A stretch of DNA of 32,430 bases from Candidatus Geocrenenecus arthurdayi (GCA_023539395.1 JAKCEX010000011.1:1-32430), one strand, 5' to 3'. Positions 8,474-18,517 are shown, counted from the first letter of the stretch. The notes: generated from the letters alone by a model not told the origin. Numbers and translations are program-made.

Positions 8474-8603
8474 TAATATTACAGTATACGTTTATATCAG
8501 ACATGCTTAAATACACCTATGTCCTTGATTAAGTTTATAATGATATTTAAAATTTGTCTATGCATAAAACTAAAAAGATAGCTTCTACTATTTTTGTTTG
8601 AAC

Positions 8604-9626
8604 ATGGTTCTGAAAGTTGGAATTAATGGAATGGGTAGGATTGGTAGATTGTTTCTAAGAGCTGCATTGGAAGACCCAGGGTATGGTAAGAATTTCGAGG
8701 TTGTAGCTTTCAATGAGCTTGCAGATACGAAGACTACTGCACTACTCTTAAAGTATGATTCAGTTCATCGAAGATGGAATAGAGATGTATCATATACAGA
8801 TAGAAGTGTTATAGTAGATGGAAGAGAGTTTAAAGCTTACAGTATACGTGATCCATCTCAAATACCTTGGAAAGAAGAAGGGGTTGAACTAGTTGTAGAA
8901 GCAACTGGAGTGTTTACGAGCAAAGCAGATGCTTCAAAACATATTAGAGACACTGTTAAGAAAGTTCTAGTTACAGCTCCATGTAAAGACGCAGATGTCA
9001 CGATAGCTCCAGGTGTAAATGATCACATGCTAGACTTATCTAAGCATGATGTTATCTCTGGGGCCTCATGTACAACAAACTGTCTTGCACCAATGGTTAA
9101 AGTACTCTTAGACAACTTTGGAATAAAGAAGGGGTTCATGATAACTATTCATGCTTATACGAATGACCAGAGGCTTCTAGACCTAGTACATAGAGATTTA
9201 AGAAGAGCTAGAGCTGCATCTCTATCAATAATACCTACAACTACTGGAGCTGCATCTGCTCTACACTTAGTAATCCCTGAAGTAAAAGGGAAGATGGATG
9301 GGATAGCCCTTAGAGTACCTGTCCCAGATGGCTCAGTTACAGATTTAACAGCTATACTTGAGAGAGAAGCAACAGTAGATGAAGTTAGGAGAGCATATAA
9401 AACAGCGGCTGAAGGTAAGATGAAGAAGATACTAGAGTATACAGAAGACCCGATTGTCTCAGCAGATGTAATAGGTAATCCACATTCATGTATTATTGAT
9501 GGATTGAGCATAATGACTATCGGAGAGAGAAGCGATATAGTAAAAGTTCTCGGATGGTATGATAATGAGTGGGGGTATAGCTGCAGACTCGTTGACATAG
9601 TAAACATGATTGCAGAGAAGCTCTGA
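8604..9626 (+). CDS. gap: Glyceraldehyde-3-phosphate dehydrogenase, bacterial (class I) type
   Basis: VGINGMGRIGR, GASCTTNCLAP, DLRRARAASLSIIPTTTGAA, GWYDNEWGYSCRLVD: class I GAPDH signatures. ATG at 8604 preferred over TTG at 8598. Confidence 0.95.
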   Translation: MVLKVGINGMGRIGRLFLRAALEDPGYGKNFEVVAFNELADTKTTALLLKYDSVHRRWNRDVSYTDRSVIVDGREFKAYSIRDPSQIPWKEEGVELVVEATGVFTSKADASKHIRDTVKKVLVTAPCKDADVTIAPGVNDHMLDLSKHDVISGASCTTNCLAPMVKVLLDNFGIKKGFMITIHAYTNDQRLLDLVHRDLRRARAASLSIIPTTTGAASALHLVIPEVKGKMDGIALRVPVPDGSVTDLTAILEREATVDEVRRAYKTAAEGKMKKILEYTEDPIVSADVIGNPHSCIIDGLSIMTIGERSDIVKVLGWYDNEWGYSCRLVDIVNMIAEKL

Positions 9627-9725
9627 ATACATCAATTTAATGAGTGGTTCCTCAAATTATTTTTTAAGATTCAAATCTTAATAGATACTTCAAGTAATGT
9701 TTCATGATGATTGGGGTTGGATAAG

Positions 9726-10949
9726 ATGTGGTTTAAGACTTTAGATGATGTAGATGTTTCAGGTAAAACTGTTATCGTAAGGGTTGACTTAAACTCGCCT
9801 ATAGATCCCGAGACTGGGAAGATTAGAGATAATGAGAGGCTTAGAGCTCATGCTGAAACGATACGGGAATTATCTGAGAAGAATGCTAAAATTGTTCTCC
9901 TAGCACATCAAGGAAGAAAGGGGGATCCAGACTTTCTTCCACTGAAAGACCATGCTGAACTCCTATCAAGACATGTTGGTAGGCAAGTTAAGTATGTGCC
10001 AGACTTAATAGGAGAAGAAGCAGTAAAAGCAGTAAAATCATTAAAGAATAGTGAGATACTCCTTCTTGAAAATGTTAGAATACTTGATGAAGAAACGAAG
10101 GAAGCCTCTCCTGAAGAGCACTCCCGTGGGAAGCTAGTATCTACTCTTGCACCTTTAGCAGATATATTCATATTAGATGCATTCTCTGTAGCTCATAGAG
10201 CACATGCATCTGTTGTAGGATTTTCACATGTACTACCTACAGTAGCTGGAAGGATAATGGAGAGAGAGCTTAGAGCTTTAACAACTGTTCTTGAAGAGGA
10301 TAGAAAGATAATTCTAGTTATGGGTGGAAATAAGCCTGAGGAATGCATCGAAGTCATAAATGGAATAATGTCTAAAAACATTGAAAACATTAAGTATGTT
10401 TTATCTGCTGGAATACTTGGACAATTATTCTTGATGACTGAGAAGAGGAATCTTGGAGAACCCTCCGAATCATATATTAAAAAGAAGAAATTTGATACGT
10501 ACCTAGAACGCCTAGCTGGGATACGTGAAGCCTTAGGAGAAAAATTAAAAACACCGTTAGATGTAGCCTATGAGGAAAATGGTAGGAGAGTAGAGATAGA
10601 TGTAGAGAAGCTTCCCGCACCTGGAACAATATATGATATAGGAGAAAAGACAGCCAAGAAATATGCTGAGCTAATCCTAGATACTTCAGAGAAAGATGTA
10701 ATAATAGTTAAGGGTCCAGCTGGAGCATATGAGAGAGAAGAATTTAGGAGGGGAACTAAGATAATATATGAGGCATTAGCAAGATGTAGAGCATTCACAT
10801 TGATAGGTGGAGGAGATTCTTCGACAGCTATAGAGCTTGTCGGTTTAAGCCCAGCTAACTTTTCCTACGTAAGCCTTGGTGGAGGAGCTTTAATCACATA
10901 CATCTCGAAGAAGACTCTTCCTGGAGTAGAGATACTAAGGAAAAAATAG
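9726..10949 (+). CDS. pgk: Phosphoglycerate kinase (archaeal type)
   Basis: VRVDLNSPIDPETGKI, LLENVRILDEE, DAFSVAHRAHASVVGF, GGGDSSTAIE. ATG at 9726 preferred over TTG at 9711. Confidence 0.93.
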   Translation: MWFKTLDDVDVSGKTVIVRVDLNSPIDPETGKIRDNERLRAHAETIRELSEKNAKIVLLAHQGRKGDPDFLPLKDHAELLSRHVGRQVKYVPDLIGEEAVKAVKSLKNSEILLLENVRILDEETKEASPEEHSRGKLVSTLAPLADIFILDAFSVAHRAHASVVGFSHVLPTVAGRIMERELRALTTVLEEDRKIILVMGGNKPEECIEVINGIMSKNIENIKYVLSAGILGQLFLMTEKRNLGEPSESYIKKKKFDTYLERLAGIREALGEKLKTPLDVAYEENGRRVEIDVEKLPAPGTIYDIGEKTAKKYAELILDTSEKDVIIVKGPAGAYEREEFRRGTKIIYEALARCRAFTLIGGGDSSTAIELVGLSPANFSYVSLGGGALITYISKKTLPGVEILRKK

Positions 10950-11019
10950 TAGATAGGATAACAGATTTATTTCTCAATTTTTACATGATAGAATCTCAGC
11001 TGACCATTAATCTCTAATC

Positions 11020-11628
11020 TTATCTTACTATTCTTCTGTAGAGAGCATATACTGATGCTGCTGGAAGAAGGGATAAGGGGACGTGTAGGAGATTGAAGAA
11101 AGCTGTAAGAATTACTGTTATTAATGCTACTAGGAAGCTTGATTCTACTTCTAGCCCTAGAACATTCTTTAATACTTGCGTAGATGTTGGAAGATAGACT
11201 TCGGGAAAGAATACATAGTATAGGAGGAAGGTTACCAGAGACATTAATCCTACTCTTACCAGGCTTCCAGAAATAATCATGTATAATAGGTTTCTTCTAT
11301 CCAAGGTTACTTTAGATTTATTAAATACTATCCTGAAACCTATCAGCATAGAGATAACTGCAGTTAACTTCATTAATGGACCTATTAGAACATGGTATGG
11401 TTTACCGAAATTCAGTGTTAACCAATGGATTACAGCTACAATGAAAGCTGACTTAAAATCGAATACTAAGAGTGCAAGAACAGTGGGTATCTCTGCGAGG
11501 TCAAAACTAAGGAATGGTAGAAGAGGGTAGGGGAATCTAAAGCGGAGTAGAGATATAACTATTGCTGTTGAAGCTAGAAGAGATGTTCCAGCAACCCATC
11601 TACTAACCCTGACTTGTAACGTCTGCAT
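11020..11628 (-). CDS. ECF transporter S component-like membrane protein (paralog of 5039..5692)
   Basis: 202 aa hydrophobic; FRFPYPLLPFLSFDLAEIPTVLALL, IGPLMKLTAVISMLIG. Confidence 0.7.
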   Translation of the reverse strand: MQTLQVRVSRWVAGTSLLASTAIVISLLRFRFPYPLLPFLSFDLAEIPTVLALLVFDFKSAFIVAVIHWLTLNFGKPYHVLIGPLMKLTAVISMLIGFRIVFNKSKVTLDRRNLLYMIISGSLVRVGLMSLVTFLLYYVFFPEVYLPTSTQVLKNVLGLEVESSFLVALITVILTAFFNLLHVPLSLLPAASVYALYRRIVR

Positions 11629-11700
11629 TAACCTTAAAGAATTCAGATGCTTATATAAACATGATCTTGATTGGAGAGGATTTATTTTCGGGGTTTTATA

Positions 11701-13602
11701 CTAGGATATTCTTGAAAGGACTTCTCTTAATGGTGCTCTCGCTGCACACACGTATGTGTCTGCTCCACCATAGTAGAGGTAAACTATACCATTTTTAACT
11801 ACTGCACCACATGGAAATACTACATTCTTTACGTATCCTTCCTTCTCATAGTATTCTACTGGTTCTAGAAGTGGGTGAAGCGTTCTACCGATGACCTTCT
11901 CAGGATTCTCTAAGTCTAGTAGGAAAGCTCCAACTCTATAGACATTATCATGTGAGAGACCATGATAGAAGACTAGCCAGCCTTGAGATGTCTTGATAGG
12001 TGGAGCTGCTAAACCAATCTTCTTTCCATCCCACATACCCTGCCTAGGAGCCAGCAGAGTTATGCTTAGTAGCTCACTCGTATTAACTGATTCTAGAGAT
12101 TCAATATAATCATAGCATATATTTATTCCTCCTGCTCTATGAATAAACAGATATTTACCATTTATCTTCTCTGGGATTACACATGCATTCTTATCATCTA
12201 TATCTGGTGGAGATATTATCTTAGGAGTGGCCCACCTCCAATTCCTATTTAAGAAATCTTCTACGGTAATCCAGGTTACAGCAACCTTAGGGGGGTGAAC
12301 ATTATCATAAGCTGTATAAAACATGTATAATCTATCGTCTATCTTGACTATTCTTGGGTCTTCGCATCCCGAGTGCCCAGGCGTTAACTTCATCTCAAAT
12401 TTTTCACGTGGAACATATATTGGCTCATCTAATCTCTCAACTATATTAAATCCATCTTCTGTTACTGCTAAACCTATAGTTGAGGTTTTATCACTTGATA
12501 AAGCTCTATAGAGGATGTATATTTTTCCTTCAAGCTCTATTGCTGCTGGGTTAAATGTACTTACACTCTCCCAGTCATGTTCAGGTCTAGGTTTTATGAT
12601 AGGATTCCCAGAATATCTTTCAAAAACTCTATTCAATTCTCCATCCATGATTTTAATGATCTCATTAGTCTTTGCAGTTAATAAACAACATGTAGTATCT
12701 GCTGCACCATAATACAATCTTATAGTATCTCTCCCTCGGATAACAGATGTAGGGAAGACTACATTAGGTACGTTTCCATACTTCTCATAGAATTCTTCTG
12801 GAACCATGAATGGATAACTAGTCTTCTTAATGATTTTCCTTGGATCGTCTAAGTCTAGGAGTAGTGCTTCTACCCCGAAGATTCTATCTTCTATTCTAGG
12901 TGAGAAATAATTCTGTATATAGGAGTATATGAGAAGCCATCCATCGTTGAGCTTTATAGGTGGTGCTCCAACTTCAATATGGTCTAGCGGTGACCTTCTA
13001 GGATCAGGTGTAAGTACATAGTTCATGAATTCACGATACCATTCATTCATCTCGTATATCCATTGAGAAGGGTCATCGCTTAACTGTGCTATAGCAATGT
13101 ATGCTGGGGGTTTATCTGTATGGACCGTGAGGATTGCTGTTAATTTCTTATTGATTCTCTCGGGGAAGAGGGCCATAGCTTTAGCATTAAAAGAAGTTAC
13201 TAGATATTTTTCTTCAACTTGTTTTAAATCTCTACTTACTGCTACACCAACTCTAATTCCTTCAGCAGTTGGTGGAAGAGTAGATATAGCTGTATAGAAG
13301 ATATAATATCTACCCTCAAGATATGTTGCTCTAGGGTCTTCACATCCAAATATTTCCCAATCTTTCTCAGGTATAATGAACCTTCTACGTTCATAGAAGT
13401 GTACTCCATCCCTACTCTTAGCTATACCTATTGAGCTATAGCTTGAACCCTGCTTCTTCAATAAGTCAGAAGAAGAAACAGCACGATAAAGCATATAGTA
13501 GTATCCACCTTTCTTAATTACGGATGGGTTAAAGACTGCATAAGCTTCCCATGAATGTTCTCTTACAGGATACAGTATAGGATTACTACTACATCTCCTC
13601 AT
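11701..13602 (-). CDS. Tandem-domain GH130 protein (beta-mannoside phosphorylase-like, two GH130 domains)
   Basis: 633 aa. Domain 1 NPILYPVREHSWEAYAVFNPSV...GCEDPRATYLEGRYYIFYTA...YYGAADT; domain 2 NPIIKPRPEHDWESVSTFNPAA...GCEDPRIVKIDDRLYMFYTA...YYGGADTYVC. The same motif set occurs twice. Confidence 0.88.
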   Translation of the reverse strand: MRRCSSNPILYPVREHSWEAYAVFNPSVIKKGGYYYMLYRAVSSSDLLKKQGSSYSSIGIAKSRDGVHFYERRRFIIPEKDWEIFGCEDPRATYLEGRYYIFYTAISTLPPTAEGIRVGVAVSRDLKQVEEKYLVTSFNAKAMALFPERINKKLTAILTVHTDKPPAYIAIAQLSDDPSQWIYEMNEWYREFMNYVLTPDPRRSPLDHIEVGAPPIKLNDGWLLIYSYIQNYFSPRIEDRIFGVEALLLDLDDPRKIIKKTSYPFMVPEEFYEKYGNVPNVVFPTSVIRGRDTIRLYYGAADTTCCLLTAKTNEIIKIMDGELNRVFERYSGNPIIKPRPEHDWESVSTFNPAAIELEGKIYILYRALSSDKTSTIGLAVTEDGFNIVERLDEPIYVPREKFEMKLTPGHSGCEDPRIVKIDDRLYMFYTAYDNVHPPKVAVTWITVEDFLNRNWRWATPKIISPPDIDDKNACVIPEKINGKYLFIHRAGGINICYDYIESLESVNTSELLSITLLAPRQGMWDGKKIGLAAPPIKTSQGWLVFYHGLSHDNVYRVGAFLLDLENPEKVIGRTLHPLLEPVEYYEKEGYVKNVVFPCGAVVKNGIVYLYYGGADTYVCAARAPLREVLSRIS

Positions 13603-13811
13603 ATGCCAATCTCTCTCTATAATCTCTTGATACTTATTAATATGTCTAAGGAAAGATTAGTTTATATTCAGCCTTTCATGGATGCGTCAATATTTCATAG
13701 TATAAATAGTTAGTTTGATTTAATGATGTATATTTTATGTGGGTGGATATAAAAAGTTTTTGTATATGCAGAATAATATCTAGCCAGTGACTCGGAGACT
13801 AGAGGCTAAAA

Positions 13812-15029
13812 ATGAGGAAGCAGAAATCCAAGAAGCCTAAAAAGAGGAGTAGTGCAAGAAGACCTAGAGCCCACTATATTCCAAAGAAATACTATAAAGC
13901 CGAGAAGATGGAGTTCGAAAAACTCCAACTAGAAATCTCTCAAGAAGTATCAATGAAAACTATTGAAGAAAGTATACCAGAGATTTATAGGTGGGAGGAA
14001 TCTAGAAGGCTATTGCTAAGGAAATCTCCATTAAACCCGATACTTAGACCTAGAAATGAATATCCATGGGAAGCTTACCAAACGTTTAATCCTGGAATTC
14101 TACTTCTAGACGGGAAAGTCCATATAATCTATAGAGCTATCGGTGTTGATGGAATATCTAGATTCGGTTATGCAGTTTCAAACGATGGATTCAAGATAGA
14201 TGAAAGACTACCAAACCCAATATATCAACGTAAGATGAATAATCCTTCATATTATCCATCTCCTTCAGGTGGAGGATATGGTGGATGCGAAGACCCAAGA
14301 ATAGTAGTGATGAGGGAAGACGGTAAAATCTATATGACTTATAATGCTTTTGGACCAAGCGAGCTGAGGGTAGCTTTCACATCTATAGATATAAATGACT
14401 TCATAAATAGAAGATGGAACTGGAGAGAAGAAAAAATAATATCGAATCCTAGTGAAGTTCATAAAAACTTTGTAATATTTCCAGAGAAGATCGATGGTAG
14501 ATACGCTATACTACATAGCATATCACCTAGAATCCAGGTAAGCTATCTCGATGACCTTGAATTCAATGATGGAGAATATATAGAGAGCTACCATTTCCCC
14601 AACTCTAACCCTAATGGATGGGAGGGCAGAGTTAAGAGCCCTGGAGCCCCACCGCTTAAAACTGATGAAGGATGGCTTCTATTCTATCATGGTTTAAGTA
14701 AGAATGAGCCGTGGAAGTATAAGATAGGTGTTATGCTTCTAGACTTAGAGAAGCCAGAAGAAGTATTATATGCTTCAAGTTTCCCAGTTATTCAACCTGA
14801 TCAACCATATGAATACTCAGGTTTTAAGCCAGGCGTAACATACACATGCGGGGCCATAATAAAAGATAGAGAACTAATGGTATACTATGGAGCAGCGGAT
14901 ACATATGTATGTGTAGCACATTCACCTCTAGATGAATTCTTAGATGCATTAAGAAGGGATAGAGACGTGAAAGAAAAAATTGGTTTAAGTAAACTCTTTA
15001 TTAATGGATTTAATGAATCCTATGGTTAG
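13812..15029 (+). CDS. GH130 (beta-mannoside phosphorylase-like) with Lys/Arg-rich N-terminal extension
   Basis: MRKQKSKKPKKRSSARRPRAHYIPKKYYKAEK... then NPILRPRNEYPWEAYQTFNPGI...GGCEDPRIVVMREDGKIYMTYNAF...VYYGAADTYVCVAHSPL. Confidence 0.88.
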   Translation: MRKQKSKKPKKRSSARRPRAHYIPKKYYKAEKMEFEKLQLEISQEVSMKTIEESIPEIYRWEESRRLLLRKSPLNPILRPRNEYPWEAYQTFNPGILLLDGKVHIIYRAIGVDGISRFGYAVSNDGFKIDERLPNPIYQRKMNNPSYYPSPSGGGYGGCEDPRIVVMREDGKIYMTYNAFGPSELRVAFTSIDINDFINRRWNWREEKIISNPSEVHKNFVIFPEKIDGRYAILHSISPRIQVSYLDDLEFNDGEYIESYHFPNSNPNGWEGRVKSPGAPPLKTDEGWLLFYHGLSKNEPWKYKIGVMLLDLEKPEEVLYASSFPVIQPDQPYEYSGFKPGVTYTCGAIIKDRELMVYYGAADTYVCVAHSPLDEFLDALRRDRDVKEKIGLSKLFINGFNESYG

Positions 15030-15065
15030 AACTCTAAAATACTTGGATAACGTTTCTGCTTATGT

Positions 15066-15674
15066 ATGATGGGGAATGAAGGATTCTTTATTGCTATTGA
15101 GGGGATTGATGGTTCAGGTAAGACAACCCATTCGAGAAGACTAGTTAAATGGTTAAGTAAACATGGTTTAAAGTCTCTTTATACTAGAGAGCCTACAGAT
15201 AGTGCCATAGGTAGGATGTTGAAGAAGATGGCTAGACAAAAGAATGTAGACTCTAGGATTGAGGCATTACTCTTTGCTGCAGATAGGCTTGAACACTTGA
15301 ATAAAGTCATCCTACCATATGTTAAGAAGAAATATGTAGTCGTCTCAGACCGGTATGTCTACTCTTCTCTAGCATACCAGACTGTAGCGATAGGCGACCC
15401 AGAATGGGTTGTAGAGATAAATAAATTTGCTCATAAACCTGACTTAACAATACTTTTAGATGTTAAACCAGAGATTGGGTTAAGCAGGATTAAGAAGCGT
15501 AAGACAAGATTTGAGAAAGAAGATTTCCTACAGAAAGTTAGGCAAGAATACTTAAGGCTAGCTGAGAAAGATGGATTAAAGATAATTGATGCATCAAAGA
15601 ATATTGAAGAAGTATTCTATGAAATAATCAGCATAGTCCAAGAATGCCTAAAAGATAAGCTAGTAAATGTTTAA
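15066..15674 (+). CDS. tmk: Thymidylate kinase
   Basis: FIAIEGIDGSGKTTHSRRLVKWL (P-loop), TREPTDSAIGRMLKKM, DRYVYSSLAYQ. Confidence 0.92.
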   Translation: MMGNEGFFIAIEGIDGSGKTTHSRRLVKWLSKHGLKSLYTREPTDSAIGRMLKKMARQKNVDSRIEALLFAADRLEHLNKVILPYVKKKYVVVSDRYVYSSLAYQTVAIGDPEWVVEINKFAHKPDLTILLDVKPEIGLSRIKKRKTRFEKEDFLQKVRQEYLRLAEKDGLKIIDASKNIEEVFYEIISIVQECLKDKLVNV

Positions 15675-15703
15675 TCATCAACCATACCCAATCGAGGGTA
15701 GAA

Positions 15704-16891
15704 TCATTCTACTACATGCTTACTCTTCAACTCTATTATTTCTTCATCATCGAAGCCTAGCTCTCTAAGTATCTCAAAAGTATGCTGACCCCTGGTTGGC
15801 GGTGGACTCCTAACCACGCCAGGGGTTACAGACATCTTGAAAGGTGTTCCAAGCATCTTTATTACTCCTGCTTCTGGATGCTCAATCTCGAGCACCATCC
15901 CCCTATATCTTACATGTTCATCATTCAATACTTGACCTACCGTTAAGATTGGTGCAGCAGGTACTCCAGCCTTCTCCAACTCTTCTATCCAGAAACGTGT
16001 AGGCTTAGGTTTGAAGACCCTCTCCAATTCTTCTATGAGTTCTTCTCTATTGATTACTCTATCAGCGTTAGTTCTAAATTTAGGGTTTTCGATTAAGTCG
16101 GGTCTCCCTATAGCTTTGCAGAATTGTTCCCAGAGTTTCTCACTTCCAACTGTTACTATAATGTATCCATCGCTTGTCTCAAATGCTTGGTATGGTACGA
16201 TGTTTGGATGCGCTGAACCCATCCTCCTCGGTTCTTCACCTGTTGCGAAATAGTTGAATGCTTGATGACTCAGTAATAAGACTTGAGCATCAAGTAAGGC
16301 CATATCTATATACTGACCTCTACCCGTCTTCTCCCTCCAGTAGAGTGCTGAGACTATTGAGAGAGCTGCAAATAATGCTGTGGTTAAGTCTGCTATAGGT
16401 ACACCGAATTTTACTGGAGGTCTATTAGGCTCACCCGTAATACTCATAAGCCCGCTCATCGCTAAAGCGATTAAGTCGTATCCAGGCTTATCACGGTATG
16501 GTCCACTCTGCCCAAACCCAGATATACTACAATATATTATTCTAGGGTTTATCTTTGAGAGATTATCATAGCTTATACCTAGTTGTTCAGCTACTCCAGG
16601 TCTAAAGTTTTCTACTACTACATCAGACTTCTCAACTAGCTTCTTAACGATCTCTCTACCTTCAAGCTTCTTCAAGTCTATTATTATGCTTCTCTTATTC
16701 CTATTAGCACTCATAAAGTATGCTGAGTCTCCACCTATCCATGGTGGCCCCCATCCCCTAGTATCATCCCCACCTGGAGGTTCAATCTTGATTACATCTG
16801 CTCCAAGATCACCAAGAAGCATAGTTGCAAAAGGACCAGACATAACCCTAGTAAAATCCAATACTCTAATACCTTCAAGAGGTAAAGCCAT
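15704..16891 (-). CDS. Family III CoA-transferase (CaiB/BaiF)
   Basis: LPLEGIRVLDFTRVMSGPFATMLLGDLGADVIKIEPPGGDDTRGWGPP..., DVVVENFRPGVAEQLGI, RTNADRV. Confidence 0.93.
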   Translation of the reverse strand: MALPLEGIRVLDFTRVMSGPFATMLLGDLGADVIKIEPPGGDDTRGWGPPWIGGDSAYFMSANRNKRSIIIDLKKLEGREIVKKLVEKSDVVVENFRPGVAEQLGISYDNLSKINPRIIYCSISGFGQSGPYRDKPGYDLIALAMSGLMSITGEPNRPPVKFGVPIADLTTALFAALSIVSALYWREKTGRGQYIDMALLDAQVLLLSHQAFNYFATGEEPRRMGSAHPNIVPYQAFETSDGYIIVTVGSEKLWEQFCKAIGRPDLIENPKFRTNADRVINREELIEELERVFKPKPTRFWIEELEKAGVPAAPILTVGQVLNDEHVRYRGMVLEIEHPEAGVIKMLGTPFKMSVTPGVVRSPPPTRGQHTFEILRELGFDDEEIIELKSKHVVE

Positions 16892-16975
16892 AACACTAAC
16901 CCTCCGAGGAAGCTCTGGAAAAATAGACTTAGTAAAAGATAAAAAATATATGGTTAAGATTTTTAACCAGTTTTA

Positions 16976-17224
16976 CTAGATGTCTTTAATGTACTCTTCT
17001 AATCCTGCCTCCCTTAGTGTACTCTTTAATGGCTTACCTGTATTTTTCATCTCTCCTATAATCCTACGTGTTTCTTTAACCATACTTTCTCGTATAGGGG
17101 CCACGGGTTTAACTGGAGCTTTACTGTTAAGTGTGGCATTAAAGATTCTAGGCGAAATACATACCTCATCTTCTACCGTTAATCCATGCTTTATATTAAA
17201 TAATACTCTTTCTGGACGCACCAA
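16976..17224 (-). CDS. Small hypothetical protein (82 aa)
   Basis: MVRPERVLFNIKHGLTVEDEVCISPRIFNATLNSK...; alternative ORF 16980..17372 on + is mutually exclusive. Family not recognised. Confidence 0.4.
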   Translation of the reverse strand: MVRPERVLFNIKHGLTVEDEVCISPRIFNATLNSKAPVKPVAPIRESMVKETRRIIGEMKNTGKPLKSTLREAGLEEYIKDI

Positions 17225-17320
17225 CCTCTCACATATTTGTAATGCTTCTTTAACACCTCATATAAAAGAGTACTTGAGTATTCTTTTATATCTTCTAGAA
17301 GATACTATTTTTGGTCTAGG

Positions 17321-18517
17321 TTGGAGAAGTTTAAGCTTGTTAAGGATCCTGTCCATGGATATATTGTTTTAGATGAAGATATGTTAAGGATTGTTGATTC
17401 AACTGCTTTCCAGAGGCTTAGGAGGATTAGCCAGCTACCCTTCGTCTACTTAGTTTACCCAGGAGCTAGGCATTCTAGATTTGACCATTCTCTAGGGTGT
17501 ATGCATCTAGCTAGGATGTTTGGGGAAAAGCTTGGTTTAGATGAGTATAAGCTTAGAGTCTTAACTATTGCAGGACTGGTCCACGACCTAGGTCATACAC
17601 CATACTCTCATCTCCTAGAGGCGTTGCTTAGAGAGAAGGGTTTAACCCATGAAGACATGACCTTGAGAATACTAGAAGAAGATAACGAGGTATCCAGCAG
17701 TATTGAGAAGTGCGGTGTATCAGTTAAAGATGTTAAAAGTATACTTGAGAAGAAGGATCCTCTTGGAAGCATTATTAGTGGTCCGGTAGATGTAGATAAG
17801 CTAGATTTCCTGCTTAGAGATTCCTACTTCACGGGTGCTTTCTATGGTGTAATAGATATTGCTAGAATAATATATACGAGTAGACTGATCAATGGGAGAG
17901 TTGCGTTAAGTACTAGGGCTTTAGGGGTTCTGGAGGAATTAGCTATAGCAAGATATCAGAGCTTCATGAATATCTACTTCCATCATACTGTTAGAGCTGT
18001 ACAAACAATGTTCTTGAGAGGTGTTAGGATGCTTAGAGATATACTTGATTTCTCCCATATGAGTATTGAAGAGTATCTAAGTCATGATGACTTTACAGTA
18101 TGGTGTCTCATGCATCAAAATGAAGAGACAAGAGAAGTAGTAAGAAAAATCGAGAAGAGGATACTGCCGAAAGTTGCATACGAGTATAGAGTATATGAAA
18201 GAAGAGAACACCTTGAATTGATTAGGGATGCTGAAGCAATCAAGAATATCGAAGAATTGATTGCTGGAGAAGCTGGAGTCCCCCGTGAATATGTCTGGAT
18301 AGATACACCATACATTCCACCTCTACCGTACGTTAACCAAGACAGGATAGAGTTCTACGTAGAAGAAGATGGAAAAACAATACTGAGAGAATACATCTCC
18401 CCACTCCTTAAATTTACTTCAGAAATCTATGAAATCCTTAGAGTATACACTATGAAGGAGTATCTAGATAGAGTCAGTAAAGCCTCAGCTAAGATTCTTA
18501 ATAGAAAGCTATTCTAG
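17321..18517 (+). CDS. HD-domain phosphohydrolase (dGTPase/SAMHD1-like); TTG start
   Basis: [74 protein letters not shown]. Confidence 0.9.
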   Translation: MEKFKLVKDPVHGYIVLDEDMLRIVDSTAFQRLRRISQLPFVYLVYPGARHSRFDHSLGCMHLARMFGEKLGLDEYKLRVLTIAGLVHDLGHTPYSHLLEALLREKGLTHEDMTLRILEEDNEVSSSIEKCGVSVKDVKSILEKKDPLGSIISGPVDVDKLDFLLRDSYFTGAFYGVIDIARIIYTSRLINGRVALSTRALGVLEELAIARYQSFMNIYFHHTVRAVQTMFLRGVRMLRDILDFSHMSIEEYLSHDDFTVWCLMHQNEETREVVRKIEKRILPKVAYEYRVYERREHLELIRDAEAIKNIEELIAGEAGVPREYVWIDTPYIPPLPYVNQDRIEFYVEEDGKTILREYISPLLKFTSEIYEILRVYTMKEYLDRVSKASAKILNRKLF

